This document shows, one piece after another, positions 46,644 to 55,012 of a DNA stretch of 64,000 bases; position 1 is the stretch's first letter, and every line of letters starts with the position of its first letter. The stretch covers positions 232,534-296,533 of the forward strand of contig JAVKFU010000015.1 in the NCBI GenBank assembly GCA_040223695.1. Direction: 5' to 3'. The notes under the pieces were generated by a model. The model did not search any database and was not told the DNA's origin. It was given only the letters and a program-made list of their open reading frames with translations. Origin of the DNA: Deltaproteobacteria bacterium. GTDB lineage: Bacteria > Desulfobacterota_D > UBA1144 > Nemesobacterales > UBA2774. Made by a program: the position numbers and the translations under genes.

Positions 46644-47867
46644 ATGCAGGAAGTTATCAAAAAATTACTACAGCCCAATGATACTAAAATCGTACTCTGC
46701 GTGCTCGACGGCCTCGGGGGCCTTCCGCAGAACGGCAAAACCGAGCTTGAAGCTGCGTCCACGCCCAATCTTGACGCGCTTGCCGGAAAAGGGGCATGCG
46801 GTCAGCATATGCCGGTAGCATTCGGCATAACGCCCGGAAGCGGCGCGGCGCACCTGGGGTTGTTCGGCTATGACCCTCTTCAATATGAAATCGGGCGCGG
46901 CGTGCTCGAAGCGCTCGGGCTCGGGCTTGAGCTTACGCCCAGCGACCTTGCCATAAGGGGTAATTTCGCAACTGTTAAATACGAAGGCGATACGCCTGTA
47001 GTTACAGACAGAAGGGCGGGAAGGATTCCTACTGAAGAGAATATCAGGATCGTATCGAGGATTACCGGGGAGATTAAAAAAATAGACGGCGTGAAGGTGA
47101 ACATGGTTTCCGGAATGGAGCACAGATCGGCAATTATTTTTACCTTCCCCGAGCCGATAGGGGAGGGCGGAGACCGGATTCACGACACTGATCCGCAGAT
47201 GGAAGGGAAGAGCCCGATTCCCCCGACCGGGAATAATCCCGAAGCGGCAAAAGTTGCGGCAATAGTACAAAAGTTTCTTAGCCGGGTCGCGGAGATAATA
47301 AGAGACGAGGAGCGCGCGAATTACCTGTTAATGAGGGGCTTTGCGGTTCATCCGAACCTCGCTTCCTATAAAGACGCATACGGGTTGAGCGCGGCTTGTA
47401 TCGCTACTTACCCTATGTATAGAGGGGTTGCGAAGCTGGTCGGCATGGATGTGCTGGAAGTGGGGGACATGACTATCAAGAGCGAGATCGAAACCCTGAA
47501 GAGGGATTACGATAAATACGACTTCTTTTACATGCACGTTAAGAAAACGGACAGTTACGGCGAGGACGGGAACTTCGGCGCCAAGGCGAAGGTCATAGAG
47601 GAATTCGACAGCTTTGTTCCGGAGATAATGGCGCTAGCCCCGGACGTATTTGTCGTGACCGGGGACCATTCCACGCCAGCCTCGATGAAGGCCCACAGCT
47701 GGCACCCGGTACCCATAATGATCAGCTCCGGGTACACGAGGGGCGCGGGCGCCGAGGGCTTCGGAGAAACGGAGTGCGCGCGAGGCGAGCTAGGCACTTT
47801 CAGGGCGGTTGATCTTATGACCATGCTACTAGCCCACGCCGGGCGGCTTCAAAAATACGGCGCCTGA
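46644..47867 (+). CDS. apgM: Archaeal-type 2,3-BPG-independent phosphoglycerate mutase
   Basis: 407 residues with GAGGGG before the ATG. It belongs to the alkaline-phosphatase superfamily branch of archaeal aPGAM: CVLDGLGGLPQNGKTE at the start, GSGAAHLGLFGYDPLQYEI carrying the phospho-acceptor Ser region, HIHDTDP-like metal residues (RIHDTDPQM) and FVVTGDHSTPASMKAH near the end. It interconverts 3- and 2-phosphoglycerate in glycolysis using two metal ions. Several bacteria use it in place of GpmI. Related phosphonate-pathway enzymes share the fold but not this motif set. Confidence 0.9.
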   Translation: MQEVIKKLLQPNDTKIVLCVLDGLGGLPQNGKTELEAASTPNLDALAGKGACGQHMPVAFGITPGSGAAHLGLFGYDPLQYEIGRGVLEALGLGLELTPSDLAIRGNFATVKYEGDTPVVTDRRAGRIPTEENIRIVSRITGEIKKIDGVKVNMVSGMEHRSAIIFTFPEPIGEGGDRIHDTDPQMEGKSPIPPTGNNPEAAKVAAIVQKFLSRVAEIIRDEERANYLLMRGFAVHPNLASYKDAYGLSAACIATYPMYRGVAKLVGMDVLEVGDMTIKSEIETLKRDYDKYDFFYMHVKKTDSYGEDGNFGAKAKVIEEFDSFVPEIMALAPDVFVVTGDHSTPASMKAHSWHPVPIMISSGYTRGAGAEGFGETECARGELGTFRAVDLMTMLLAHAGRLQKYGA

Positions 47868-47902
47868 ATACCGGCTTTGAGGCTCTTGAATTTAGGCGTT
47901 CT

Positions 47903-47911
47903 TGTGATAAT
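47903..47911 (+). promoter_or_regulatory. Extended -10 promoter for tRNA-Leu
   Basis: TGTGATAAT, with GATAAT at 47906-47911, ends 25 bases before the tRNA 5' end. Only a weak -35 (TTGAAT, 14 bases before). Confidence 0.4.
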
Positions 47912-47936
47912 TTATTTCTTCCCTCTATTTATTCGT

Positions 47937-48021
47937 GCCGAAGTGGTGGAATTGGCAGACACGCAGTCTTGAGGGGGCTGTGCCTTCGGGCGTGCGGGTT
48001 CGACTCCCGCCTTCGGCACCA
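47937..48021 (+). tRNA. tRNA-Leu (anticodon GAG), CCA encoded
   Basis: 85 bases folding as a class II tRNA. Acceptor stem GCCGAAG/CTTCGGC (7 bp), discriminator A, and CCA encoded in the gene. D arm around GTGG...CAC. Anticodon stem CAGTC/GGCTG with loop TTGAGGG; the anticodon GAG is at 47971-47973 and reads CUC/CUU. A variable arm with a GCC-TTCG-GGC stem-loop and T arm GCGGG-TTCGACT-CCCGC complete it. No deviating bases seen. Confidence 0.97.
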
Positions 48022-48113
48022 CAAATTCTTCAGAAGTTCGATTTAACTTTCCCTTAACATTTCTTGTATATTATTTACGACAAAGTGTAATGTTTTAAGG
48101 CGGGAATAAATAT

Positions 48114-48356
48114 ATGAATCCAAAATCAGGCGCGAAGCGGTTGACGGGATATTCTTTTCTGGTAGTTTTTGCAAACGACGGCACAATCAGCGAAGAAGAG
48201 CTCAGGATGCTAGAAAAGATAGCTCTCGAAGACAGGGTAGTGGATGAGGACGAAAAAAGGATTCTGCAAAAGGTATTCTCACGTGTAACCAAAGATCAGG
48301 TGACCGACACTGTCTGGAAGGAAATTTCGGATTTCCGCGACAAGCACGGGATATGA
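48114..48356 (+). CDS. Small helical protein, TerB-like, unknown
   Basis: 80 residues with no signal or membrane segment; a GGCGGG lies 7-12 bases before the ATG. The sequence is rich in acidic residues and helices and has two acidic segments, ANDGTISEEELRMLEKIAL and DRVVDEDEKRILQKVF, spaced like EF-hand or TerB acidic loops, but a clear EF-hand consensus is missing in the first. TerB-family proteins bind metals in stress; this could be a minimal version. It stands alone between the tRNA and the channel gene. Confidence 0.65.
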   Translation: MNPKSGAKRLTGYSFLVVFANDGTISEEELRMLEKIALEDRVVDEDEKRILQKVFSRVTKDQVTDTVWKEISDFRDKHGI

Positions 48357-48466
48357 AAATTTTCTGCGCCTCCCGTTTGTGAATTAATACTCTCTTTAAT
48401 CCCCGTTTCACACAAGCCCGCTTTTCTATTACAGCCGCACTTTCCGTATTACATCATTTTGGCGCA

Positions 48467-48494
48467 TTGCCTTATATTCCGGCGATTCTATAAT
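48467..48494 (+). promoter_or_regulatory. Sigma-70-type promoter for ion channel
   Basis: TTGCCT (48467-48472) and TATAAT (48489-48494), 16 bases apart, 58 bases upstream of the start codon. Confidence 0.5.
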
Positions 48495-48552
48495 GCTAAG
48501 CACAATGTTAATATAGATTGGTGCTTTTAATATTTCACATGGAGAAAATTTA

Positions 48553-49371
48553 ATGCCGGAAAATAACAATAATGAGGGTTGGAGAGAAAGGGTTCATGAA
48601 ATAATATTTGAGGCCGATACGCCTCTCGGCAAGCTGTTCGATGTGGTATTGATCGTCAGCATCATCGCGAGCGTCATTGCCGTAATGCTGGACAGCGTGG
48701 GTTCCATAAGCGCAAGATACGGCAATGTTCTCTACTCACTCGAGTGGTTTTTCACTATCCTGTTTACTATCGAGTACGTCTTGAGACTTGTCACGGTGCG
48801 GCGTCCCCTTAAATACGCTACGAGCTTTTTCGGAATCGTCGATCTGCTCACGGTTATTCCGACATATCTGGACTTGCTCCTCCCGGGCGCCAGGTTTTTG
48901 CTGGTTATAAGAGTCTTGAGGGTTCTCAGGATATTCCGGGTGCTCAAGCTCGCCAAGTATGTCGGGGAAGTCAATATGCTTGTAAGCGCTATCAAAGCAA
49001 GCAGCAGGAAAATAACCGTATTCCTCTTTGCTATCGTAACGATAGTCGTTGTTCTCGGCTCCCTCATGTACATGGTGGAAGGGGCTGAGAACGGCTTTAC
49101 GAGTATTCCGCTAAGTGTTTACTGGGCTATAGTTACATTGACGACAGTGGGGTACGGCGATCTGTCTCCTCAGACAAGCCTCGGGCAGACGCTGGCTGTG
49201 GTGGTGATGATATCGGGTTACAGTATAATCGCGGTTCCCACAGGAATAGTTACCGCGGAGCTCTCGCAGTCTTATAAAAGAGGCGTTACGACGCGCTCAT
49301 GTATGCACTGCAGCAGGGAAGGGCATGATTTAGACGCGAAACATTGTAAATATTGCGGAGAGGAGCTTTGA
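48553..49371 (+). CDS. Voltage-gated-type potassium channel with zinc-ribbon tail
   Basis: 272 residues. Six membrane helices: S4 (RFLLVIRVLRVLRIFRVLKL) has Arg at every third position, and the pore loop has TLTTVGYGD, the potassium selectivity filter. The C-terminal ~30 residues form a Cys4 zinc ribbon (CMHCSREGHDL... CKYCGEEL). It should be a tetrameric K+ channel (Kch/KvAP type), with the zinc ribbon for oligomerisation or regulation. No RCK domain is present. The stop is 20 bases before the convergent cydB stop. Confidence 0.9.
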   Translation: MPENNNNEGWRERVHEIIFEADTPLGKLFDVVLIVSIIASVIAVMLDSVGSISARYGNVLYSLEWFFTILFTIEYVLRLVTVRRPLKYATSFFGIVDLLTVIPTYLDLLLPGARFLLVIRVLRVLRIFRVLKLAKYVGEVNMLVSAIKASSRKITVFLFAIVTIVVVLGSLMYMVEGAENGFTSIPLSVYWAIVTLTTVGYGDLSPQTSLGQTLAVVVMISGYSIIAVPTGIVTAELSQSYKRGVTTRSCMHCSREGHDLDAKHCKYCGEEL

Positions 49372-49391
49372 TCATTGTAAAGTCGTTCTAA

Positions 49392-50387
49392 TCATAGTTT
49401 CCTGAATACGCGTAAGAGGTAATAAAAAGAGGGGAGCAGTAAAAAGCCGCCGAGCACAAGCGTAGCGAGAAGTAATTTCAGTGTACTTTCCGGCGCCGCG
49501 GCATTGAAAATAGTTACATTCGGTTCTACGAGGTACGGGTATTGCGCAATCGCCCATCCCAGGATTATAAGCGACACCTGGCCTATCGCGCACATCCTCG
49601 CTAATCTAAATCTTCTTGTTATCAGCGCAACGAAAGCCGAGACAGCCAGGATAAATACTACAACTTGTATACCCCACGCCCACCAATTCTCACTCAGCTC
49701 CCGACTTATTGTAGGCGCGCCCGAGCCTGAAAGCACATAGACGGCGATCGCGAGTAAACCGGATATTACGGCTGATATTAATGCCCTGCCGCGGAAATCG
49801 TCCTGTAATTCCTCATCGTCCGTTTCAAGTGTTAAGTAGACGGCGGCCAGATAAGCGAAGAGAGCCAGCGTGAATAATCCCACAAAGAGCGCGAACAGTG
49901 AGAACCAGGGCTTAATGAAGCCGTCTCTGACAATCCCGTTCTCGACAATTACATTCCCGGATATGATCGCCCCTAGTATCACTCCCAGGAGTACGGGCGT
50001 TATCAGGCTTGATACGGAAAAGACCAGCCCCCAGCTCCTCGATTCCTCTTTCTTGGCGTCGTATGTGCGAAACGCGAAAGCCGAGCCTCTAAAAACTATG
50101 CCGATTAACATCAGCGTTAAAGGAATATGAAGAACGGTGCTGATGGTCGAAAAGCCCGCGGGAAAGGCTGTAAATAGAATTACGATAACCAGTATCAGCC
50201 ACACGTGGTTTGCTTCCCAGACGGGCGATATAGCCTCGGCAATCACCTCTCTCTGCTTTCTGGCTCTTTTCCCGAATGCCAGTAGGTCCCACACGCCTCC
50301 GCCGTAATCCGCCCCCCCTTTCAAAGCGTAGAGGATTAGCGAAATCAGCATTATCACGGATATTATTACTTCAAACGAAAATATCAT
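49392..50387 (-). CDS. cydB: Cytochrome bd-type quinol oxidase subunit II
   Basis: 331 residues, normal for CydB. The opening MIFSFEVIISVIMLISLILY and GGADYGGGVWDLLAFGKR and the loop EAISPVWEANHVWLILVIVILFTAFPAGF are family hallmarks; eight or nine membrane helices. It has no haem ligands; it makes the complex with CydA, stabilising the haem pair. The ATG overlaps the stop of cydA by 4 bases (ATGA), so they are translated together. The CIO-type branch (cyanide-insensitive) is also possible. Confidence 0.94.
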   Translation of the reverse strand: MIFSFEVIISVIMLISLILYALKGGADYGGGVWDLLAFGKRARKQREVIAEAISPVWEANHVWLILVIVILFTAFPAGFSTISTVLHIPLTLMLIGIVFRGSAFAFRTYDAKKEESRSWGLVFSVSSLITPVLLGVILGAIISGNVIVENGIVRDGFIKPWFSLFALFVGLFTLALFAYLAAVYLTLETDDEELQDDFRGRALISAVISGLLAIAVYVLSGSGAPTISRELSENWWAWGIQVVVFILAVSAFVALITRRFRLARMCAIGQVSLIILGWAIAQYPYLVEPNVTIFNAAAPESTLKLLLATLVLGGFLLLPSFYYLLRVFRKL

Positions 50388-51706
50388 GGCTCGGAATTCC
50401 CCTTATCGACGTATTCGGGGCTTGCCCTGAACTGTCTCAGCAGGAGTAAAACCACGATTGCGGAAAGGAATATGTAGATCAGCGTAAAGGAACTGAAGGT
50501 CACGACCAGACCGGGCATGGGCGTTAGAGCGTCGGCTGTCTTCATGACCTCATAAATTATCCAGGGCTGCCTTCCGACCTCGGTGACCGTCCACCCCGCT
50601 TCAATGGCTATAAAACCGAGGGGAGAGCACAGCATCAAAATACGTAGGAGCCGTCTGGAATTATAAATTTTCTTTCTTCTAATCATTAGTATGAAGCAAT
50701 AAATGGATATGGCTATCATGATTAATCCTGCCGCGACCATAATCTGAAAAGCGACGTGAACGATGGCCACGGGCGGCCAGAGATCGCGCGGGAAGCTTTG
50801 GAGTCCCTTAACTTCCGCCTTCGGATTGTTATAAGCCAGCAGACTCAGCCCGTAGGGGATCTCGAGCGCGTATTTTGTTCTCATCTCGTCGACATCGGGT
50901 ATCCCGCCGATCTTAAGCGGAGCCCCTTTCTCGGTCTTGAACTGGCCCTCGAAAGCGGCGAGCTTGAGCGGCTGATTTTGCGCGACAGTCTTTGCAAGTA
51001 TGTCTCCGCTCACGGGTTGTATTACAGCAGCTACACCCCCTATGGCCAGAGCGATATAAAGGGCTTTCTGGTGAAACTGATTTCTCGGATTTTTGAGCAA
51101 GAGAAAGGCGTGTATGCCTGCGACCGCAAAACCGGTTGCGGCATAAGCCGCGATAATCATATGCAGGCTCTGCGAAAAAGCCGCCGGATTGAGCATGGCT
51201 GAAATGGGGTCGATATTTACGGGCTTTCCGTCAATGAGATCAAACCCGGCAGGGGTGTTCATCCAGGCGTTGGCTATTGTAACAAATATTCCCGACGCGG
51301 CCCCGCTGACGGCGACTAAAGCTCCGGAAATTAAATGAACGGTCGGATTAACCTTGTTCCATCCGTAAAGATAAATACCGAGAAAGATCGCCTCTGTAAA
51401 AAAGGCAAATCCCTCGAGTGAGAACGGCATGCCTATTATAGAGCCCGCCCATTCCATAAAATTGGGCCACAGCAGCCCGAGCTCGAAAGACAGAACCGTA
51501 CCCGAGACGGCTCCAACGGCGAAGAGGATCGCCGTTCCCTTCGCCCAATGCTTGGTTAGTGAGAGATAAACTTCTTTTTTTGTCCTGAGCCATTTCCATT
51601 CCGCGATAACCATCATAAGCGGCATAGCGATGCCCGCTACGGCAAAAATGATGTGAAAGCCTAAGGAAATGGCCATTTGAAGTCTGGCAGCCAGGAGAGA
51701 ATCCAT
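50384..51706 (-). CDS. cydA: Cytochrome bd-type quinol oxidase subunit I
   Basis: 440 residues, nine membrane helices. The N-terminal LARLQMAISLGFHIIFAVAGI carries His18, the haem b595 ligand; the second haem ligand pair is His in SQSLHMIIAAY and a Met in the later helix. The quinol-binding loop (about 230-290, including GIPDVDEMRTKYALEIP) is of the short CIO/Q-loop-S type. It reduces O2 to water using ubiquinol or menaquinol with high oxygen affinity, so the cell can respire at low oxygen. Operon with cydB; no cydC/D/X nearby. Confidence 0.95.
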   Translation of the reverse strand: MDSLLAARLQMAISLGFHIIFAVAGIAMPLMMVIAEWKWLRTKKEVYLSLTKHWAKGTAILFAVGAVSGTVLSFELGLLWPNFMEWAGSIIGMPFSLEGFAFFTEAIFLGIYLYGWNKVNPTVHLISGALVAVSGAASGIFVTIANAWMNTPAGFDLIDGKPVNIDPISAMLNPAAFSQSLHMIIAAYAATGFAVAGIHAFLLLKNPRNQFHQKALYIALAIGGVAAVIQPVSGDILAKTVAQNQPLKLAAFEGQFKTEKGAPLKIGGIPDVDEMRTKYALEIPYGLSLLAYNNPKAEVKGLQSFPRDLWPPVAIVHVAFQIMVAAGLIMIAISIYCFILMIRRKKIYNSRRLLRILMLCSPLGFIAIEAGWTVTEVGRQPWIIYEVMKTADALTPMPGLVVTFSSFTLIYIFLSAIVVLLLLRQFRASPEYVDKGNSEP

Positions 51707-52124
51707 TGTTATCAGTTTCAGAAAACGATTATTTCAACCCTCGGAACCCTTTGAAAGCACCTGTTATGAATCTTTCATCTCACTTTTAATAGTCTAAAGG
51801 GTACTCTATCCAAATCAATCCTCTTAAACATAGTTTTTAAGACAACTGTTCCCGGAACTCTAACTAACCCTTTTCCGGTATATAAAGAATCGCTTCGATA
51901 GTTTCTTTGCGAGTGTCTAAAGATTCCGTACGCACTTGTTTAGGATAAATAAGTGATTACTTTTTATACACGATACTGCGATATTCTGTATATTTTTTGA
52001 CCTTCAATGTAATTTCAATATATTTAAGTGAAGAAAATACCGAGAAACTTAACCGTATAATATCGGGCAGTTAGCCGCGGTAAATATACAGAAGCTGATA
52101 CCTGGTATGCTTATTGCTTTGTTC
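51707..52124. other. Non-coding gap
   Basis: About 420 bases upstream of the reductase leader, AT-rich. I see no gene, tRNA or recognised repeat; it contains the cydA upstream region. Confidence 0.45.
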
Positions 52125-52154
52125 TTTAGTGTTTGGTATTAACCTCTATATAAT
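52125..52154 (+). promoter_or_regulatory. Candidate promoter for reductase leader
   Basis: A perfect TATAAT at 52149-52154 with a -35 (TTTAGT) at 52125-52130, 18 bases upstream. Transcription would start near 52161, giving a leader of about 190 bases before the reductase ATG. Confidence 0.5.
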
Positions 52155-52159
52155 GGAAC

Positions 52160-52352
52160 GGAATTCGGACAATGGAAAGGATATTACAGGCCCGAGCCCG
52201 GCGGTTTCTGAGTCACCGGGCATTTACTCCGCCGGAGTGAACGCAGATGCGCTGAAATTTGCGTAAAAGCTCATCGCTATATAAAATAATTTAGACTGGA
52301 ATATAGATTTTTAAGGAGAACATATAAAGAATATCAACACAAGGGAGAAGTT
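52160..52352 (+). promoter_or_regulatory. Structured leader RNA upstream of reductase
   Basis: Three consecutive hairpins are readable. H1: GCCCGG 52196-52201 with CCGGGC 52216-52221. H2: TTTACTCC 52223-52230 with GGAGTGAA 52234-52241, three-base loop. H3: CGCAGAT 52242-52248 with ATTTGCG 52257-52263. An alternative helix CCGGCGG 52198-52204 with CCGCCGG 52229-52235 is exclusive with H1 and H2. After the hairpins come about 90 unstructured bases and the ribosome site AGGGAGAAG before the ATG. Mutually exclusive folds suggest an attenuator or riboswitch; I do not recognise a known class. It could bind a sulfur or tetrapyrrole ligand given the gene it controls. Confidence 0.55.
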
Positions 52353-54521
52353 ATGGAGGTACAGGTAAAACAAAAATCGATGAAGGAAATAAAGGAAGGC
52401 TTGCCTGAGGAGGTCCGTGAGGAGCTCGATTTGTACGAGCGTCAGATACAGGACTATCTCGCCGGGCTCACGGGGGATATCAAGTTCCAGAAGATACGGC
52501 TCCAATTGGGCACTTACGCCCAGCGTCAGGACGGTGTACAGATGCAGCGTATCAAAATCCCGTTCGGAGGCCTAAATTCGCTGCAGTTAAGGCAGCTTGC
52601 GGATGTAGCGGACAAGTACGCGAGCGGGTTTATGCATCTAACTACCAGGCAGGACGTGCAACTTTATTACATCAGGATAGAGACCGTGCCAAATATGATG
52701 CGTGAGCTTGCGGACGTAGGAATTACGACCCGTGAGGCTTGCGGAAATACGGTGAGAAACGTAACCGCGTGCCATCAGTCCGGCGTTTCTCCTACCGAAA
52801 CATTCGACGTAACCCCTTATGCGGAAGCGTTTAAAAATTTCATGCTCCGAAACCCTATTTGTCAGAATATGGGCAGAAAGTTCAAAGTATGCTTCGAGGG
52901 CTGTCAGGATGTGGATCATGCGGGAGTCAGAATTCACGATCTCGGTTTCAGGGCGCGTGTCAGGGATGTGGACGGCGAGCTGAGGCAGGGATTTCAGGTC
53001 CACGTGGGCGGCGGATTGGGTGCTTCTCCTTCACTCGGCGAACTGTGGACGGAGTTCATGCCAGTTGAGGATATGATTCCCTTCTCGGCGGCTGTTATCC
53101 GAATATTCGACCGCTACGGGGAGCGTAAAGTGCGCATGAAAGCGCGAATGAAGTTCCTGGTTAGAAAATTGGGATTTGAAGAGTTCCGTAAAAAGGTGGA
53201 GGAAGAATGGGCCGCACTGAAGGTCGATCCTTCCTGGAATGACTATTTGGCAGATATTAAGGAAGAAATAACTCCTCCTGAAATTAATGAAAATATTCCT
53301 TCCGCGCTTGAAGGCACGGAAACGGATCCCGCCTATCTGAAGTGGAAAGAGTCCTGCGTCAGGCCGCACGAGCTTGACGAATTTTGCATGGTCAACCTGA
53401 AGATACATAACGGGGATGTGGAATCTGAGACTGCCAGAAGACTGGCTGACATTACCGATATTTATTCGGCGTCCGATATAAGGATAAGCATCGGTCAGAA
53501 TTTGATACTCCGCTGGATCCCGAAGACTGCGCTTCCGTCTCTTTATTCCGCGCTTAAGGAGATAGATATTGTCGGGCTCGGTCCGGATACATTTAATGAT
53601 ATTACTGCGTGCCCCGGGGCGGATACGTGCCGTTTGGGAATTACATCGGCCAAGGGACTCGCCGACACGCTGACCGAGGGGATGACAAACGGGCTCGGAG
53701 AATTCAAAGAGCTATCGAAAAACCTGAATATCAAGATTTCAGGCTGTCCGAACGCCTGTGCACAGCACGTGGTTGCGAGTATAGGGTTCCAGGGTGCTTC
53801 CTTGTCCAAAGACGGCAGGAATGTGCCGTCGGAGCAGGTTTTCGTCGGCGGCGGCTTGTACGGCGATGAAACCAGACTCGCAACATCTATAATCAAGGTG
53901 CCGACCAGAAATGCTCCAAAAGTGGTAAAAAGACTTCTGGAGGTTTACCGTGACGAAAGGGACGGCGAGGAGCATTTTGATCTTGTTATGGAGAGATTGG
54001 GCAGGGACCGTATAAAAGAAGAGATTTCACAGTTCACAGATATACCGTCTTTTGAGGAAGATCCGTCATTTTATCAGGACTGGGGACACGAAGAGGAAAA
54101 GTTCGAAATTCAGAAGGGCGTGAAAGGAGAATGCGCAGGGGCTACCGTTGAAGAAAAGGTGCCCAGTTTTGCGGACGCCCAAAAACGAGTTCAACAGGCG
54201 GAGGCCTTGCTGTCGCACGGTGAATACGAGACATCTATCATAGAGTCTTATCATTCTTGCGCCGCGAGCGCGCACGTTCCGCTCTACACTAAGCTCGTCG
54301 ACCCCTTCACGTCCGAGCAGACCATGTGGGAATTCGAGAATCTTCTCGTGAGGACAGGGGAGGCCGGTGAGAAGTGGATGGACATTTCGGGAGTGCTGCA
54401 GGATATGCTCGACCAGGAAGCGTCCGAAGAGCTTGCCGTGGAGATGCTCGATATAGCGAAGGAGCTCTATGCGGAATGCGAAAGGGTGCAGATGAATCTC
54501 ACGGAGCCGGCCAAGAATTAA
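52353..54521 (+). CDS. Siroheme sulfite/nitrite reductase with HEPN-like C-terminal domain
   Basis: 722 residues. Two ferredoxin-like repeats and two siroheme domains are arranged as in assimilatory reductases. The [4Fe-4S]-siroheme Cys are Cys420 and Cys426 (TACPGADTC) and Cys465 and Cys469 (SGCPNAC). From about residue 600 the family core is over and a helical extension follows, ATVEEKVPSFADAQKRVQQA and IIESYHSCAASAH, resembling the C-terminal HEPN-like domain of Bacteroidota-type reductases preceded by KGECAGA. The enzyme reduces sulfite to sulfide or nitrite to ammonia with six electrons; which one cannot be told by eye. Ribosome site AGGGAGAAG; leader at 52160-52352. No ferredoxin or cys gene is adjacent. 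Confidence 0.85.
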   Translation: MEVQVKQKSMKEIKEGLPEEVREELDLYERQIQDYLAGLTGDIKFQKIRLQLGTYAQRQDGVQMQRIKIPFGGLNSLQLRQLADVADKYASGFMHLTTRQDVQLYYIRIETVPNMMRELADVGITTREACGNTVRNVTACHQSGVSPTETFDVTPYAEAFKNFMLRNPICQNMGRKFKVCFEGCQDVDHAGVRIHDLGFRARVRDVDGELRQGFQVHVGGGLGASPSLGELWTEFMPVEDMIPFSAAVIRIFDRYGERKVRMKARMKFLVRKLGFEEFRKKVEEEWAALKVDPSWNDYLADIKEEITPPEINENIPSALEGTETDPAYLKWKESCVRPHELDEFCMVNLKIHNGDVESETARRLADITDIYSASDIRISIGQNLILRWIPKTALPSLYSALKEIDIVGLGPDTFNDITACPGADTCRLGITSAKGLADTLTEGMTNGLGEFKELSKNLNIKISGCPNACAQHVVASIGFQGASLSKDGRNVPSEQVFVGGGLYGDETRLATSIIKVPTRNAPKVVKRLLEVYRDERDGEEHFDLVMERLGRDRIKEEISQFTDIPSFEEDPSFYQDWGHEEEKFEIQKGVKGECAGATVEEKVPSFADAQKRVQQAEALLSHGEYETSIIESYHSCAASAHVPLYTKLVDPFTSEQTMWEFENLLVRTGEAGEKWMDISGVLQDMLDQEASEELAVEMLDIAKELYAECERVQMNLTEPAKN

Positions 54522-54682
54522 GAGCACAGGCGGATCAAAATCACTTTGAGGGAAACACTTCCTTTATGAATCTGTCAGGCTTTTCTTCACGTGTATTAAT
54601 GTTTCGTTCACAGAACTCAATTTCATTTCGATGAATCGGTTTGTATAATTTCCACTCGATTATAAACTAAGAGGCTGAATAG

Positions 54683-54889
54683 ATGTATGTACCGGGAACC
54701 AAATTCAAAGTGGTGCTTAAAATTACTCTCGGGGATCAGGTTTTTGAGCCCGGTCTGGTAGGAGAAATAATTAGAGGTGTTAATAAGATGGTCGGCAAGG
54801 CATACAGCGTTAAATTTGATGACGGAAGAACCGCGGAGATTCATGTGGTGATTCTGAATAATCAGACAGAGGTCGTAAAAGATACCTGA
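54683..54889 (+). CDS. Small conserved-looking protein, unknown
   Basis: 68 residues, no signal peptide. Compact alternating strands (KFKVVLKITLGDQVFEPGLVG; AYSVKFDDGRTAEIHVVILN) suggest a small SH3-like beta barrel. Codon use is like its neighbours and it has a GAGG-like ribosome site (AGAGGCTGAATAG) before the ATG. I do not recognise a family. It lies 160 bases after the reductase, so it could belong to the same transcript. Confidence 0.55.
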   Translation: MYVPGTKFKVVLKITLGDQVFEPGLVGEIIRGVNKMVGKAYSVKFDDGRTAEIHVVILNNQTEVVKDT

Positions 54890-55012
54890 TCCGAGCTAAT
54901 TCAATCCTGTGGCTCTCTCCTTATTCCGCTTGTGAAATTCCGGTAAAGGCGTATCCCAAAATAAACGGGTTTTTACGACTGGCTGCACGCTTGTGGCAGG
55001 GACTGCCGGACT

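Noticed and set aside
46668-47270. Minus-strand frame of 200 codons within apgM
   Set aside because: Antisense shadow; apgM motifs cover the sense strand completely.
52160-52352. SAM or cobalamin riboswitch upstream of the reductase
   Set aside because: I looked for the conserved cores of SAM-I and cobalamin boxes and did not find them. The leader is reported only as an unassigned structured element.
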